Shown: positions 28,860 through 36,577 of the stretch, piece by piece
Position numbering within the stretch: position 1 is the first letter of the stretch
How the letters are laid out: each line of letters opens with the position of its first letter
Assembly (NCBI GenBank): GCA_026392455.1
Contig: JAPLCB010000004.1
Location: 434,001 to 498,000, forward strand
Source of the DNA: Propionibacteriales bacterium
GTDB taxonomy: Bacteria; Actinomycetota; Actinomycetes; Propionibacteriales; Nocardioidaceae
DNA: 64,000 nucleotides
Reading direction: 5' to 3'
Made by a program: the position numbers and the translations under genes
Notes under the pieces: generated by a model
Seen by the model: the letters and a program-made list of their open reading frames with translations, nothing else
Database searches by the model: none
Told to the model about the DNA's origin: nothing

Positions 28860-29855
28860 GTGCTTCACGGCCGGAAACGCACCGCCACGCTCGTGGCGAC
28901 CCTGATCGCTGTCCTGATCGCCCTTGCTGCTGTCATCGTCGGGCCCATCGGTCCCGCGGCGAACGCCAAACCTGACCTGCAGACCGTCAAGAAGCAGGTG
29001 GAGGCGCTCGACCGCCAGGCAGAAGCTGCCTCGGAGCGCTACAACGACGCCAAGGTCAAGGTCACGCAGACCCAGACCAAGCTGACCGCACTCAACGCCG
29101 ACCTCGGGCGCCAGCAGCGGATCGTCGACTCGATGCGCGACCAGGTCGCCGCCCTCGTCGTCGAGCAGTTCCAGGGCAACTCGCTGTCCACCACCAGCCA
29201 GCTGGTGCTCTCCAGCAACCCCGATGCCTTCCTCGACAACCTGAACGCGGTCTCGGCGTACAACAGCCAGCGCGGCCAGGTGATGGAGGACTACAGCACC
29301 CAGCTCGACCGCCTCAAGCTGCGCAAGGGCGCCGCTGAGGCAGAGGCCGGTCGCCTGACCGCGCTGAAGAAGCAGATGCTCGACGAGAAGCAGGAGATCG
29401 ACCAGAAGGCTGCCAAGGCGCAGTCCCTGCTCGACGACCTCGAGGCCGAGGCGCGCGCCAAGCTCCTCGGTGGCGACTACTCCGGCTCCATCCCCAGCTT
29501 CAGCGGAGACGGCCGTGCTGCGACCGCCCTGCGGTACGCACTGGCCCAGGTCGGCAAGAGCTACGTCTACGGGGCGGCCGGGCCGAGTGCCTTCGACTGC
29601 TCCGGCCTGACGATGCGCGCCTGGGGTGCTGCCGGCGTCGGTCTGCCGCACTCGTCCCGGGCGCAGGCCTCCGGGATGCGGGTGTCCGAGTCGGACCTCC
29701 AGCCCGGTGACCTGGTCTTCTACTACAGCCCGGTCAGCCACGTCGGCATGTATCTCGGCAACGGTCTGATCGTGCACGCGGCCAACCCCAGTGCCGGCGT
29801 CCGGATCAGCCCGCTGCACTCGATGCCGTACTCCGGTGCGGTCCGTCCTGGCTGA
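28860..29855 (+). CDS. NlpC/P60 family peptidoglycan endopeptidase (RipA-like, coiled-coil N-terminus)
   Basis: Signal peptide, coiled coil, then YVYGAAGPSAFDCSGLTMRAWGAAGVGLPHSSRAQA...PGDLVFYYSPVSHVGMYLGNG. Confidence 0.95.
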   Translation: MLHGRKRTATLVATLIAVLIALAAVIVGPIGPAANAKPDLQTVKKQVEALDRQAEAASERYNDAKVKVTQTQTKLTALNADLGRQQRIVDSMRDQVAALVVEQFQGNSLSTTSQLVLSSNPDAFLDNLNAVSAYNSQRGQVMEDYSTQLDRLKLRKGAAEAEAGRLTALKKQMLDEKQEIDQKAAKAQSLLDDLEAEARAKLLGGDYSGSIPSFSGDGRAATALRYALAQVGKSYVYGAAGPSAFDCSGLTMRAWGAAGVGLPHSSRAQASGMRVSESDLQPGDLVFYYSPVSHVGMYLGNGLIVHAANPSAGVRISPLHSMPYSGAVRPG

Positions 29856-31098
29856 TCGGCGACGCGCACCGGCACGGGCCCTCGGGTTCGTGCTGGTGGT
29901 GTGCTCGTTCCTGGTGGCCGGGTGCTCGGGCGACACCAGCATCCCGCCGCCTGCGGCACCGACGCCGTCGACCTCGGGTCGGGTCGCCGAGGCGATCGAG
30001 ACCGTCGCGGCGCTGGACAGTGCTCTGCGATCCGGTGATGCCGCGGCGGCTTCGGCACTCGGTCTTGCGGGGGCAGGCTCCCAGCTCGCGGCCGCTGCGT
30101 CGAACGTCACCAGGCTGGGTCTGGGCGACGTCGCGCTGCGCTACGTCCAGGACCTGAGCTCCACGACCGTCTCCGGGACCGCCGAGTTCGGACCGGAGTC
30201 GTGGCAGGCGACCGTCGCCGTCGACTACCGGTTGACCGACTGGGACTCCGGGACCACGCAGGTCGAGACCACCTTCACGTTCGCTCCGGGCCCGGACGGC
30301 CAGCTGATCGCCGGGGTCGGGGCCGCGGACGGTCGGACCCCCTTGTGGCTGGCTGGTCCGGTCCGTCCCGTCGTCGCCGGCCGCACCCTGGTCCTGGCCC
30401 GGGACGGTTCCGGCGCTCGCGAGTCCAGACTCGCGCAGCGGGCCGTCGCTGACGTCGGTCGGGTGATCGGGTCGTGGAAGGGACGGTTGGTCATCGAGGC
30501 GCCGGCCAGCGAGGCCGAGTTCGACCGCGCGCTGGGGACGACCCGCGAGCAGTACGCCGCCATTGCTGCGGTGACGGCCTCGGTCGACGGCTCCAACGCT
30601 GCGGGATCGCCGCTGCACGTGTTCCTGAACCCGGCGCTCTTCGACGCGCTCGGTCCCCGGGCAGCGCAGATCGTGATCAGTCACGAGTCCACCCACGTCG
30701 CCACCAGCGCCCCGTTCACCGCGAACATGCCCACCTGGCTGATCGAGGGGTTCGCGGACTACGTGGCGCTCGCGAACTCCGGCGTCGGTGTTCAGACGGC
30801 GGCCGCGCAGGTGATCAAGCGGATCCGGAAGGAGGGACTGCCCGATGCCCTGCCCAGCGACGCGGACCTGGTCCCGACCGCCCCCGGCCTCGGAGCGGCG
30901 TACGAGGAGGCCTGGTTGGTCAACCGCTTCCTCGCCCGTCGGTACGGCGAGCAGAAGCTGATCGCGTTCTACGACAGCGTCGACGCGGGGAGCTCGGCGG
31001 ACGAGGCGTTCGCCTCGGTCCTGGGCACCACGCAGCCACGGTTCGTGACCGCGTGGCGCGCGGACCTGCGGACGCTCACCAGCGGCGTGGCAAATTGA
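29836..31098 (+). CDS. Lipoprotein with gluzincin-type metallopeptidase domain (peptidase MA-like)
   Basis: Lipobox LVAGCSG; IVISHESTHVATSA (HExxH) + WLIEGFADYVAL. Confidence 0.82.
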   Translation: MRSVLADRRRAPARALGFVLVVCSFLVAGCSGDTSIPPPAAPTPSTSGRVAEAIETVAALDSALRSGDAAAASALGLAGAGSQLAAAASNVTRLGLGDVALRYVQDLSSTTVSGTAEFGPESWQATVAVDYRLTDWDSGTTQVETTFTFAPGPDGQLIAGVGAADGRTPLWLAGPVRPVVAGRTLVLARDGSGARESRLAQRAVADVGRVIGSWKGRLVIEAPASEAEFDRALGTTREQYAAIAAVTASVDGSNAAGSPLHVFLNPALFDALGPRAAQIVISHESTHVATSAPFTANMPTWLIEGFADYVALANSGVGVQTAAAQVIKRIRKEGLPDALPSDADLVPTAPGLGAAYEEAWLVNRFLARRYGEQKLIAFYDSVDAGSSADEAFASVLGTTQPRFVTAWRADLRTLTSGVAN

Positions 31099-31102
31099 CG
31101 AC

Positions 31103-32374
31103 GTGAACCCCCGGTCCTGGTCACCGGCGGCGCGGACCGGAGTCGTGGTCGTGGCCGTCGCCGGTGCAGCGCTCGTCGTCGTGGCTGCCACCCTGGTCCC
31201 GTGGGCCTGGCTTCCGGGCCAGCAGGTCCGGGCGGTCAGTGCGCGGACGGTCTTTACTGCTGCCCAGGTTCAACGTTTCGAGGACGTCTCCTGGATGTTC
31301 CGGCTCGCGAGCTGGGGCGGGCTCGCCGTCGGGCTCGGGGTCTCGGTGTGGCTGGGTCTCACCCGGTCCGGCACCCGGCTGCTCGGTCGTCTCCCGGGGC
31401 CGTGGGTGGTCCGGGTGCTGCTCGCGACCGGAGCCGTCACCCTCGCCGGGGCGCTGGCCAGGCTCCCGTTCGGGGTGCGTTCGCAGGATGTCGCCCGGGG
31501 GGCCGGCCTGAGCCGCCAGGGGTGGGGGAGCTGGGCGCTCGACGAGCTGATCACGGTCGCGATCACGGCGGTCTCGACCGCGTTGGTGCTGGCGATCGTC
31601 GTCGGCATCGCGCGCCGGGCGCCCCGTTCCTGGCCGGCCTGGGCCGCCGCTGCGGCGGCCGGGTTGGCCTTCGGTGGTTCCTTCGTCTACCCGGTCGTGG
31701 TGGAGCCGGTGTTCAACGACTTCACGTCGCTGCCCGACGGACGGCTGCGGACCGAGATCTTCGCGCTGGCTGCTGCGGAAGGGGTCCCGATCGACGACGT
31801 CCTGGTCGCCGACGCGTCACGCCGTACGACGACGCTGAACGCGTACGTCTCGGGCTTCGGGAGCACGCGCCGGGTGGTGCTCTACGACACGGTCCTGACC
31901 GGCTTGCCACGCCCGGAGATCGAGGTGATCGTGGCTCACGAGCTGGGCCACGCCAAGCACGACGACGTGCTCCTCGGCACGACGCTCGGTGCGCTCGGAG
32001 CGGCGGCCGGAGTCGGGCTCCTGGGGGTGCTCCTGTCCAGTCCACGGCTGCTTCGCCGCGCTGGTGCGAGCGGTCCGGGTGATCCCCGCGTCGTCGGCGC
32101 GTTGCTGGCGCTGGCGGCCGTGGGCACCTTGGTCGCGAGCCCGGTGGAGAACACCATCAGCCGGGCGATCGAGGCCCGTGCCGACCGAACCTCGCTGGAG
32201 GCGACCGGGGCTACCGACACGTTCATCGCGATGCAGCGCGAGCTGACCTTGCGATCGCTCTCGGACCCGACGCCGCCGTGGCTGAGCCAGCTCTGGTTCG
32301 GTTCGCACCCGACCGTTCTCCAGCGGGTCGCCCTGGCGGAGCAGCTCGCGGGCCGACAGTCGGGCCCCCGGTAG
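31103..32374 (+). CDS. M48 family metallopeptidase (Ste24/HtpX-like)
   Basis: Multi-TM, EVIVAHELGHAKHDDVLLGT, NTISRAIEARADRTSLEAT. Confidence 0.92.
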   Translation: MNPRSWSPAARTGVVVVAVAGAALVVVAATLVPWAWLPGQQVRAVSARTVFTAAQVQRFEDVSWMFRLASWGGLAVGLGVSVWLGLTRSGTRLLGRLPGPWVVRVLLATGAVTLAGALARLPFGVRSQDVARGAGLSRQGWGSWALDELITVAITAVSTALVLAIVVGIARRAPRSWPAWAAAAAAGLAFGGSFVYPVVVEPVFNDFTSLPDGRLRTEIFALAAAEGVPIDDVLVADASRRTTTLNAYVSGFGSTRRVVLYDTVLTGLPRPEIEVIVAHELGHAKHDDVLLGTTLGALGAAAGVGLLGVLLSSPRLLRRAGASGPGDPRVVGALLALAAVGTLVASPVENTISRAIEARADRTSLEATGATDTFIAMQRELTLRSLSDPTPPWLSQLWFGSHPTVLQRVALAEQLAGRQSGPR

Positions 32375-32391
32375 CACGACCAGAATTGCGT

Positions 32392-32427
32392 CGTGGGCCG
32401 CAGCACCCTCAGGTGCTGCGGCCCACG
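32392..32427. terminator. Bidirectional terminator hairpin between M48 peptidase and flp cluster
   Basis: Perfect 16-bp stem cgtgggccgcagcacc - ctca - ggtgctgcggcccacg. Confidence 0.85.
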
Positions 32428-32475
32428 CCCCCCGTGCGCGCCTGTGAACCGGGCGTCAGAGCCCGGCTGCAGGAA

Positions 32476-32688
32476 TCAACCGCAGGATGCGGTCGAGTCG
32501 TAGGTCCCGGCGGTGCCGCTGCTGACCTTGCCGCAGGTCTTGCTGAAGGTGTCCTTGATGACGCCGCCGAAGACGAACACGATGGCGACGATCAGGGCGG
32601 CGATGCCGGCGACCAGGAGGCCGTACTCGACGGCGGACGCGCCGTCCTCGTCACGTCGGCTGGTGATGGTGCGGAAGAAGTTGAGCAT
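32476..32688 (-). CDS. flp: Flp family type IVb pilin (copy 1)
   Basis: 70 aa; RDEDGASAVEYGLLVAGIAALIVAIVFVFG, class III signal peptide + TM. Confidence 0.93.
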   Translation of the reverse strand: MLNFFRTITSRRDEDGASAVEYGLLVAGIAALIVAIVFVFGGVIKDTFSKTCGKVSSGTAGTYDSTASCG

Positions 32689-32716
32689 GGTCGATCTCCT
32701 TGTCGTGGTGGTTGGA

Positions 32717-32929
32717 TCAGCCGCAGGACGCGGTCGAGCTGTAGGAACCGGCGGTGCCGCTGCTGACCTTGCCGCAGGTCTTGCTGAAGGTGTCCTTGAT
32801 GACGCCGCCGAAGACGAACACGATGGCGACGATCAGGGCGGCGATGCCGGCGACCAGCAGGCCGTACTCGACGGCGGACGCGCCGTCCTCGTCACGTCGG
32901 CTGGTGATGGTGCGGAAGAACTCGAGCAT
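32717..32929 (-). CDS. flp: Flp family type IVb pilin (copy 2)
   Basis: 70 aa; nearly identical to copy 1 at DNA and protein level. Confidence 0.93.
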   Translation of the reverse strand: MLEFFRTITSRRDEDGASAVEYGLLVAGIAALIVAIVFVFGGVIKDTFSKTCGKVSSGTAGSYSSTASCG

Positions 32930-32965
32930 GGGTAGATCCCCTTAGTTGAAGTAGAAGTAGTGGTG

Positions 32966-33178
32966 TCAGCCGCAGCTGGCGGTAGAGCTGTACGAGCCGG
33001 CGGTGCCGCTGCTGACCTTGCCGCAGGTCTTGCTGAAGACGTCCTTGATGACGCCGCCGAAGACGAACACGATGGCGACGATCAGGGCGGCGATGCCAGC
33101 GACCAGCAGGCCGTACTCGACGGCGGACGCACCGTCTTCGTCCCGCCGGCTGGTGATCTTGCGCATGAACTCAAGCAT
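32966..33178 (-). CDS. flp: Flp family type IVb pilin (copy 3)
   Basis: MLEFMRKITSRRDEDGASAVEYGLL...; ORF extends to 33235 but MLEF start matches paralogues. Confidence 0.92.
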   Translation of the reverse strand: MLEFMRKITSRRDEDGASAVEYGLLVAGIAALIVAIVFVFGGVIKDVFSKTCGKVSSGTAGSYSSTASCG

Positions 33179-33285
33179 TGGGTTTCCCTTCCCCTTTGTG
33201 ACGCCGGGCCCCGATGCAACCCGGCGATGTGTCAACTATGTCACTTTGATGACGAATAGGGAGGATATGTCCGGTTTGAGTAGAG

Positions 33286-33301
33286 TAGTCACTTCGGACT
33301 A
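33286..33301. promoter_or_regulatory. Putative operator, dyad TAGTC-N6-GACTA, upstream of flp cluster
   Basis: tagtcacttcggacta; shared with 25763 and 42391. Confidence 0.6.
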
Positions 33302-33376
33302 TGCCGGACCGTACGGTTGGCCCAGCGGTGACCAACGGCCCGAAACGGACCGTGCTCGAGCCTGCTGCAGGTGGGG

Positions 33377-34018
33377 CTACTGCGGCGGCGGGCTGGCGTC
33401 GATCAGACCCATCCGCATGGCCGAGACGAGCGCTTGGGCCCGGTTGCCCGCGCCCAGCTTCTCGTAGACCTTCGCGATGTGGGTCTTCGCAGTCGACTCG
33501 CTGATGTACAGGTTCGCGGCGATGGTCGCGACCCCGAGGCCGTCGGCGAGCAGATCGAGAACCTGGCGTTCCCGGTCGGAGAGCCGAGGGGTCGACGAGG
33601 ACAGGCGTCGCATCATCGCCTCGGGAAGTCCGGCGCAGGTGAAGCTCCGTGGAGCGACGGCTGCGTGCCGCGCTGCGGCGATGACCTCGCCGCTGGGGGA
33701 GTCCTTGCCGACGAAGGCGGAGGCGCCCGCGTCCATCGCGGCGAAGATCTGCTCGTCGCCGGCGTACATCGTGAGAACCACCAGGCCGAGGTCGTTGCGT
33801 TCCTTGCGCAGGGAGCGCACCAGGTCCAGGCCAGAGCCGTCGGGAAGACGGAGGTCGACCACGGCGACGTCGGGCTGCAGGGTGGAGATCATCGTCTGGG
33901 CGTCGGCGATCGTGGCGGCCTCGCCGACGACGGTGAACCCGGCCTCGCGGGCGAAGGCCATCGCCAGGCCGTGCCGGATGAGCTCGTGATCGTCGACCAG
34001 CAGTACGGACGTGCTCAC
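33377..34018 (-). CDS. LuxR/NarL family response regulator
   Basis: VLLVDDHELIRHGLAMAF, VAVVDLRLPDGSGLDLV, HTH LSDREREVLDLLADGLGVATIAANLYISESTAKTHI-type. Confidence 0.94.
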   Translation of the reverse strand: MSTSVLLVDDHELIRHGLAMAFAREAGFTVVGEAATIADAQTMISTLQPDVAVVDLRLPDGSGLDLVRSLRKERNDLGLVVLTMYAGDEQIFAAMDAGASAFVGKDSPSGEVIAAARHAAVAPRSFTCAGLPEAMMRRLSSSTPRLSDRERQVLDLLADGLGVATIAANLYISESTAKTHIAKVYEKLGAGNRAQALVSAMRMGLIDASPPPQ

Positions 34019-34100
34019 GTGTTACCTCCCCCGGTTCTTGGCGTTTGATGCGCAGAGCGTTGCCGCAGCGTATCGGCTCGGCGCGGGTTGACGACGCAGG

Positions 34101-35603
34101 TCAGGCGAGACGGACCGAGACGCGTGTTCCACGTCCTTCGGCCACCGGGGTGTCGACACTGACGACCGCGCCGATCCGCTCGGCACGTTCGTTCATGATC
34201 CGGAGCCCGTGGGAGTCCTCGCGGGGGACCTGCAGGCCGGTGCCGTCGTCGGTCACCTCGATCTCGGCGTACGGCGGTTGCACCCGGCAACGCACCCACA
34301 GGTTGCTACCCCCGGAGTGCCGGCGGGCATTGTTGATCGCCTCCTGGGCGATCCGGAGAAGCTCCGCCTCCACCAGGGGACGCAGGCGTACCGACGACTC
34401 GTCCAGGGTGACGTGCACGGTCAGCTCGGAGTGCGAACCGATGTGGCGGGCGAAGAGGGCGATGCTCTCGCCGAGGCCCTGCCCGGGTGCGGTCTCGTTG
34501 CGCAGGTCGAAGACGGAGTTCCGCAGCTCGCCCACCACCCGGGTGACCTCCTTGCGCAGCAGCGCCACGTCAGCTGCCTGCCCGGGGTCGGTCGTCGACG
34601 CGGCCAAGTTGTCCACCAGGTACCCCAGGGAGGCGACGTCCTGCGCCACGCCGTCGTGCACCTCCCTCGCCAGTCGCCGTCGTTCCTCGGCGGTCGCGGT
34701 CTCGTGCACGCTGGTGAACAGCAAGGCAGCGCTGAGCTGGACCGCGGAGGAGCGCAACCGCTCGATGATCCGGGCGATCGCCGGCTCGTCGGGGGTGGCC
34801 GGGCAGTCGACCAGGACGACGGCGACGCGTTCGGACGACGTCGACATCGGGAGCGCGACCAGCTGCTCGCCGTAGACCGGCCGCTGGTGGTCCCAGCACT
34901 CGCGCAGCAAGGGGGTCACCTCGTCGAGCGGGAACGGTACCGACCCGGTCGAGTAGCGCAGCGGCGTGAACCCCGGGCCCTGGTGCAGGACCACAACTGC
35001 CTGGCGTACGACGACCTCCTCGGAGACCACGGCCAGCGCCTGGTCGGCGAGGTCGACCGGATCGAGGCCCGAGGTGAGCTGCCCGGAGAGCGACTGGAGC
35101 TGACGGATCAGGCCCAGGGCGCTCCGGTAGGAGTCGTCGGAGGAAGGGGTGGTGATGCTGCGCCGGGTGAAGGTGCCGAGCAGGCCCAGACCGAGGCCGG
35201 TGGTCAACCAGGTGAGTGCGGCACCGGCGACGTCGGAGTCGATGCTCCCGGGGAGCAACCACGAGGTCAGGCCCATCACGACGGCCTCGACGACCAGGAC
35301 GGCGACGATCCACCGGAGCCCGGCCGCGATCCCGCCGATCAGGACCGGGATCGCAAGGTACGGCATCGCCGCCTGGTGGTCGGGGTAGGCCCAGATCGCG
35401 ACGACGCTGGTGACGGCGCCTTCGGCCAGGACGATGAAGCGGTCAGGGACGCGTCGGCTCAGGGAGCCGAGCTCGGCGACCGCCGCGATCGCGGTCACGT
35501 ACCAGAGCCCGTCCACCCCGACGTCGCCGACCAGGGCGGTCGAGGCGATCACGGCCAGCGTGAAGACCCGGGCCGCAGCCGCTACGCGCAGGAGGTCGGT
35601 CAC
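34101..35603 (-). CDS. NarL-type sensor histidine kinase (HisKA_3) with N-terminal TM region and GAF-like domain
   Basis: RRRLAREVHDGVAQDVASLGYLVDNLA (HisKA_3), EAINNARRHSGGSNLWV, DDGTGLQVP..HGLRIMNERAERIGA. Confidence 0.93.
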   Translation of the reverse strand: MTDLLRVAAAARVFTLAVIASTALVGDVGVDGLWYVTAIAAVAELGSLSRRVPDRFIVLAEGAVTSVVAIWAYPDHQAAMPYLAIPVLIGGIAAGLRWIVAVLVVEAVVMGLTSWLLPGSIDSDVAGAALTWLTTGLGLGLLGTFTRRSITTPSSDDSYRSALGLIRQLQSLSGQLTSGLDPVDLADQALAVVSEEVVVRQAVVVLHQGPGFTPLRYSTGSVPFPLDEVTPLLRECWDHQRPVYGEQLVALPMSTSSERVAVVLVDCPATPDEPAIARIIERLRSSAVQLSAALLFTSVHETATAEERRRLAREVHDGVAQDVASLGYLVDNLAASTTDPGQAADVALLRKEVTRVVGELRNSVFDLRNETAPGQGLGESIALFARHIGSHSELTVHVTLDESSVRLRPLVEAELLRIAQEAINNARRHSGGSNLWVRCRVQPPYAEIEVTDDGTGLQVPREDSHGLRIMNERAERIGAVVSVDTPVAEGRGTRVSVRLA

Positions 35604-35634
35604 CCGCTGATCATGTCCTGGATTCGGGCCAGGG

Positions 35635-36576
35635 TCACTCGACCGTGCCCGAGAAGCTGTCCATGATCGAGATGCCGGCCGGGCCGAGAACCGCGATGAA
35701 CAAGCACGGGAGGATGCAGAAGATCAGCGGGATCAGGATCTTGACCGGAACCTTCTGGGCCATCTCCTCGGCCCACTGACGCTTCTTCACCCGGATCTCC
35801 GACGACTGGACCCGGAGAACCTGGGCGATCGGGATGCCGAACGAATCAGCCTGGACCATGGCGCTCACGAACGAGCGCAGGTCCGGGAGGTTGGTCCGGT
35901 CCGCGAGCGAGCGCAGGGCATCGGTCCGGCCGCGCCCGATCTGCATCTCCTGCAGCATCCGGGCGAACTCCTCGGCGAGCGGGCCGTCGGTGTTGCGGGC
36001 GACCTGGGCGACGGCCGCGTCGAACCCGAGGCCGGACTCCACCGAGATGGTGAGCAGGTCGATGGCGTCCGGGAGCGCTCGCTGCAGCTGCTCGGCCCGG
36101 TTGTAGGCCTGTTGGTAGAGATACAGGTTGGGGGCCATGTAGCCGGCGACCGATGCTCCGACGACGAACAGGAGCGTCACCAGGAACGACAGCCCCATCA
36201 GCAGGGCCAGGATCAGGGAAACGGCGAGGGCGGCGAAGAATCCGACCACCTTGCCGGCGCTGACCCGGTCCGAGGTCCACCCGCGCGGGTTCCCGGCGAG
36301 CTCGAGCTTCTCGTGGATCCGGTCGTTCGCATCAGCCGGGGTGAGTCGTCGGCCGAGTCCCTGGGCCCGTGCCAGCAGGGGGAGCAGGACCCGGTCGCCG
36401 AACGGAGCGTCGATCTCGGCGGTCATCTCCTTCGGGGCGGAGGTCAACGCCTCCAGCACCTCGATCGAGCGGTTCACGCCGAGGTCGTTGTGCGGCGCCA
36501 GGGCCAGCGTTGCGATCACGATCACCAGGGCGCCGAAGATCAGGGCGATCCCGATGAACATCATGGTCCCGCTCAT
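35635..36576 (-). CDS. tadC: Type II secretion system F / TadC family pilus assembly protein
   Basis: LPDAIDLLTISVESGLGFDAAVAQVARN...EEFARMLQEMQIGRGRTDALRSLADRT; terminal TMs. Confidence 0.93.
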   Translation of the reverse strand: MSGTMMFIGIALIFGALVIVIATLALAPHNDLGVNRSIEVLEALTSAPKEMTAEIDAPFGDRVLLPLLARAQGLGRRLTPADANDRIHEKLELAGNPRGWTSDRVSAGKVVGFFAALAVSLILALLMGLSFLVTLLFVVGASVAGYMAPNLYLYQQAYNRAEQLQRALPDAIDLLTISVESGLGFDAAVAQVARNTDGPLAEEFARMLQEMQIGRGRTDALRSLADRTNLPDLRSFVSAMVQADSFGIPIAQVLRVQSSEIRVKKRQWAEEMAQKVPVKILIPLIFCILPCLFIAVLGPAGISIMDSFSGTVE

Positions 36577-36577
36577 G

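Larger units (their letters stand above)
32476..33178 (-). repeat. Tandem triplication of flp gene unit (about 241-249 bp period)
   Basis: Three head-to-tail copies; central about 150 nt of copies 1 and 2 differ by one synonymous base. Confidence 0.9.

Noticed and set aside
32476-33235. Regular repeats that could suggest a CRISPR array
   Set aside because: They are tandem flp genes of about 245 bp, not short repeat/spacer units
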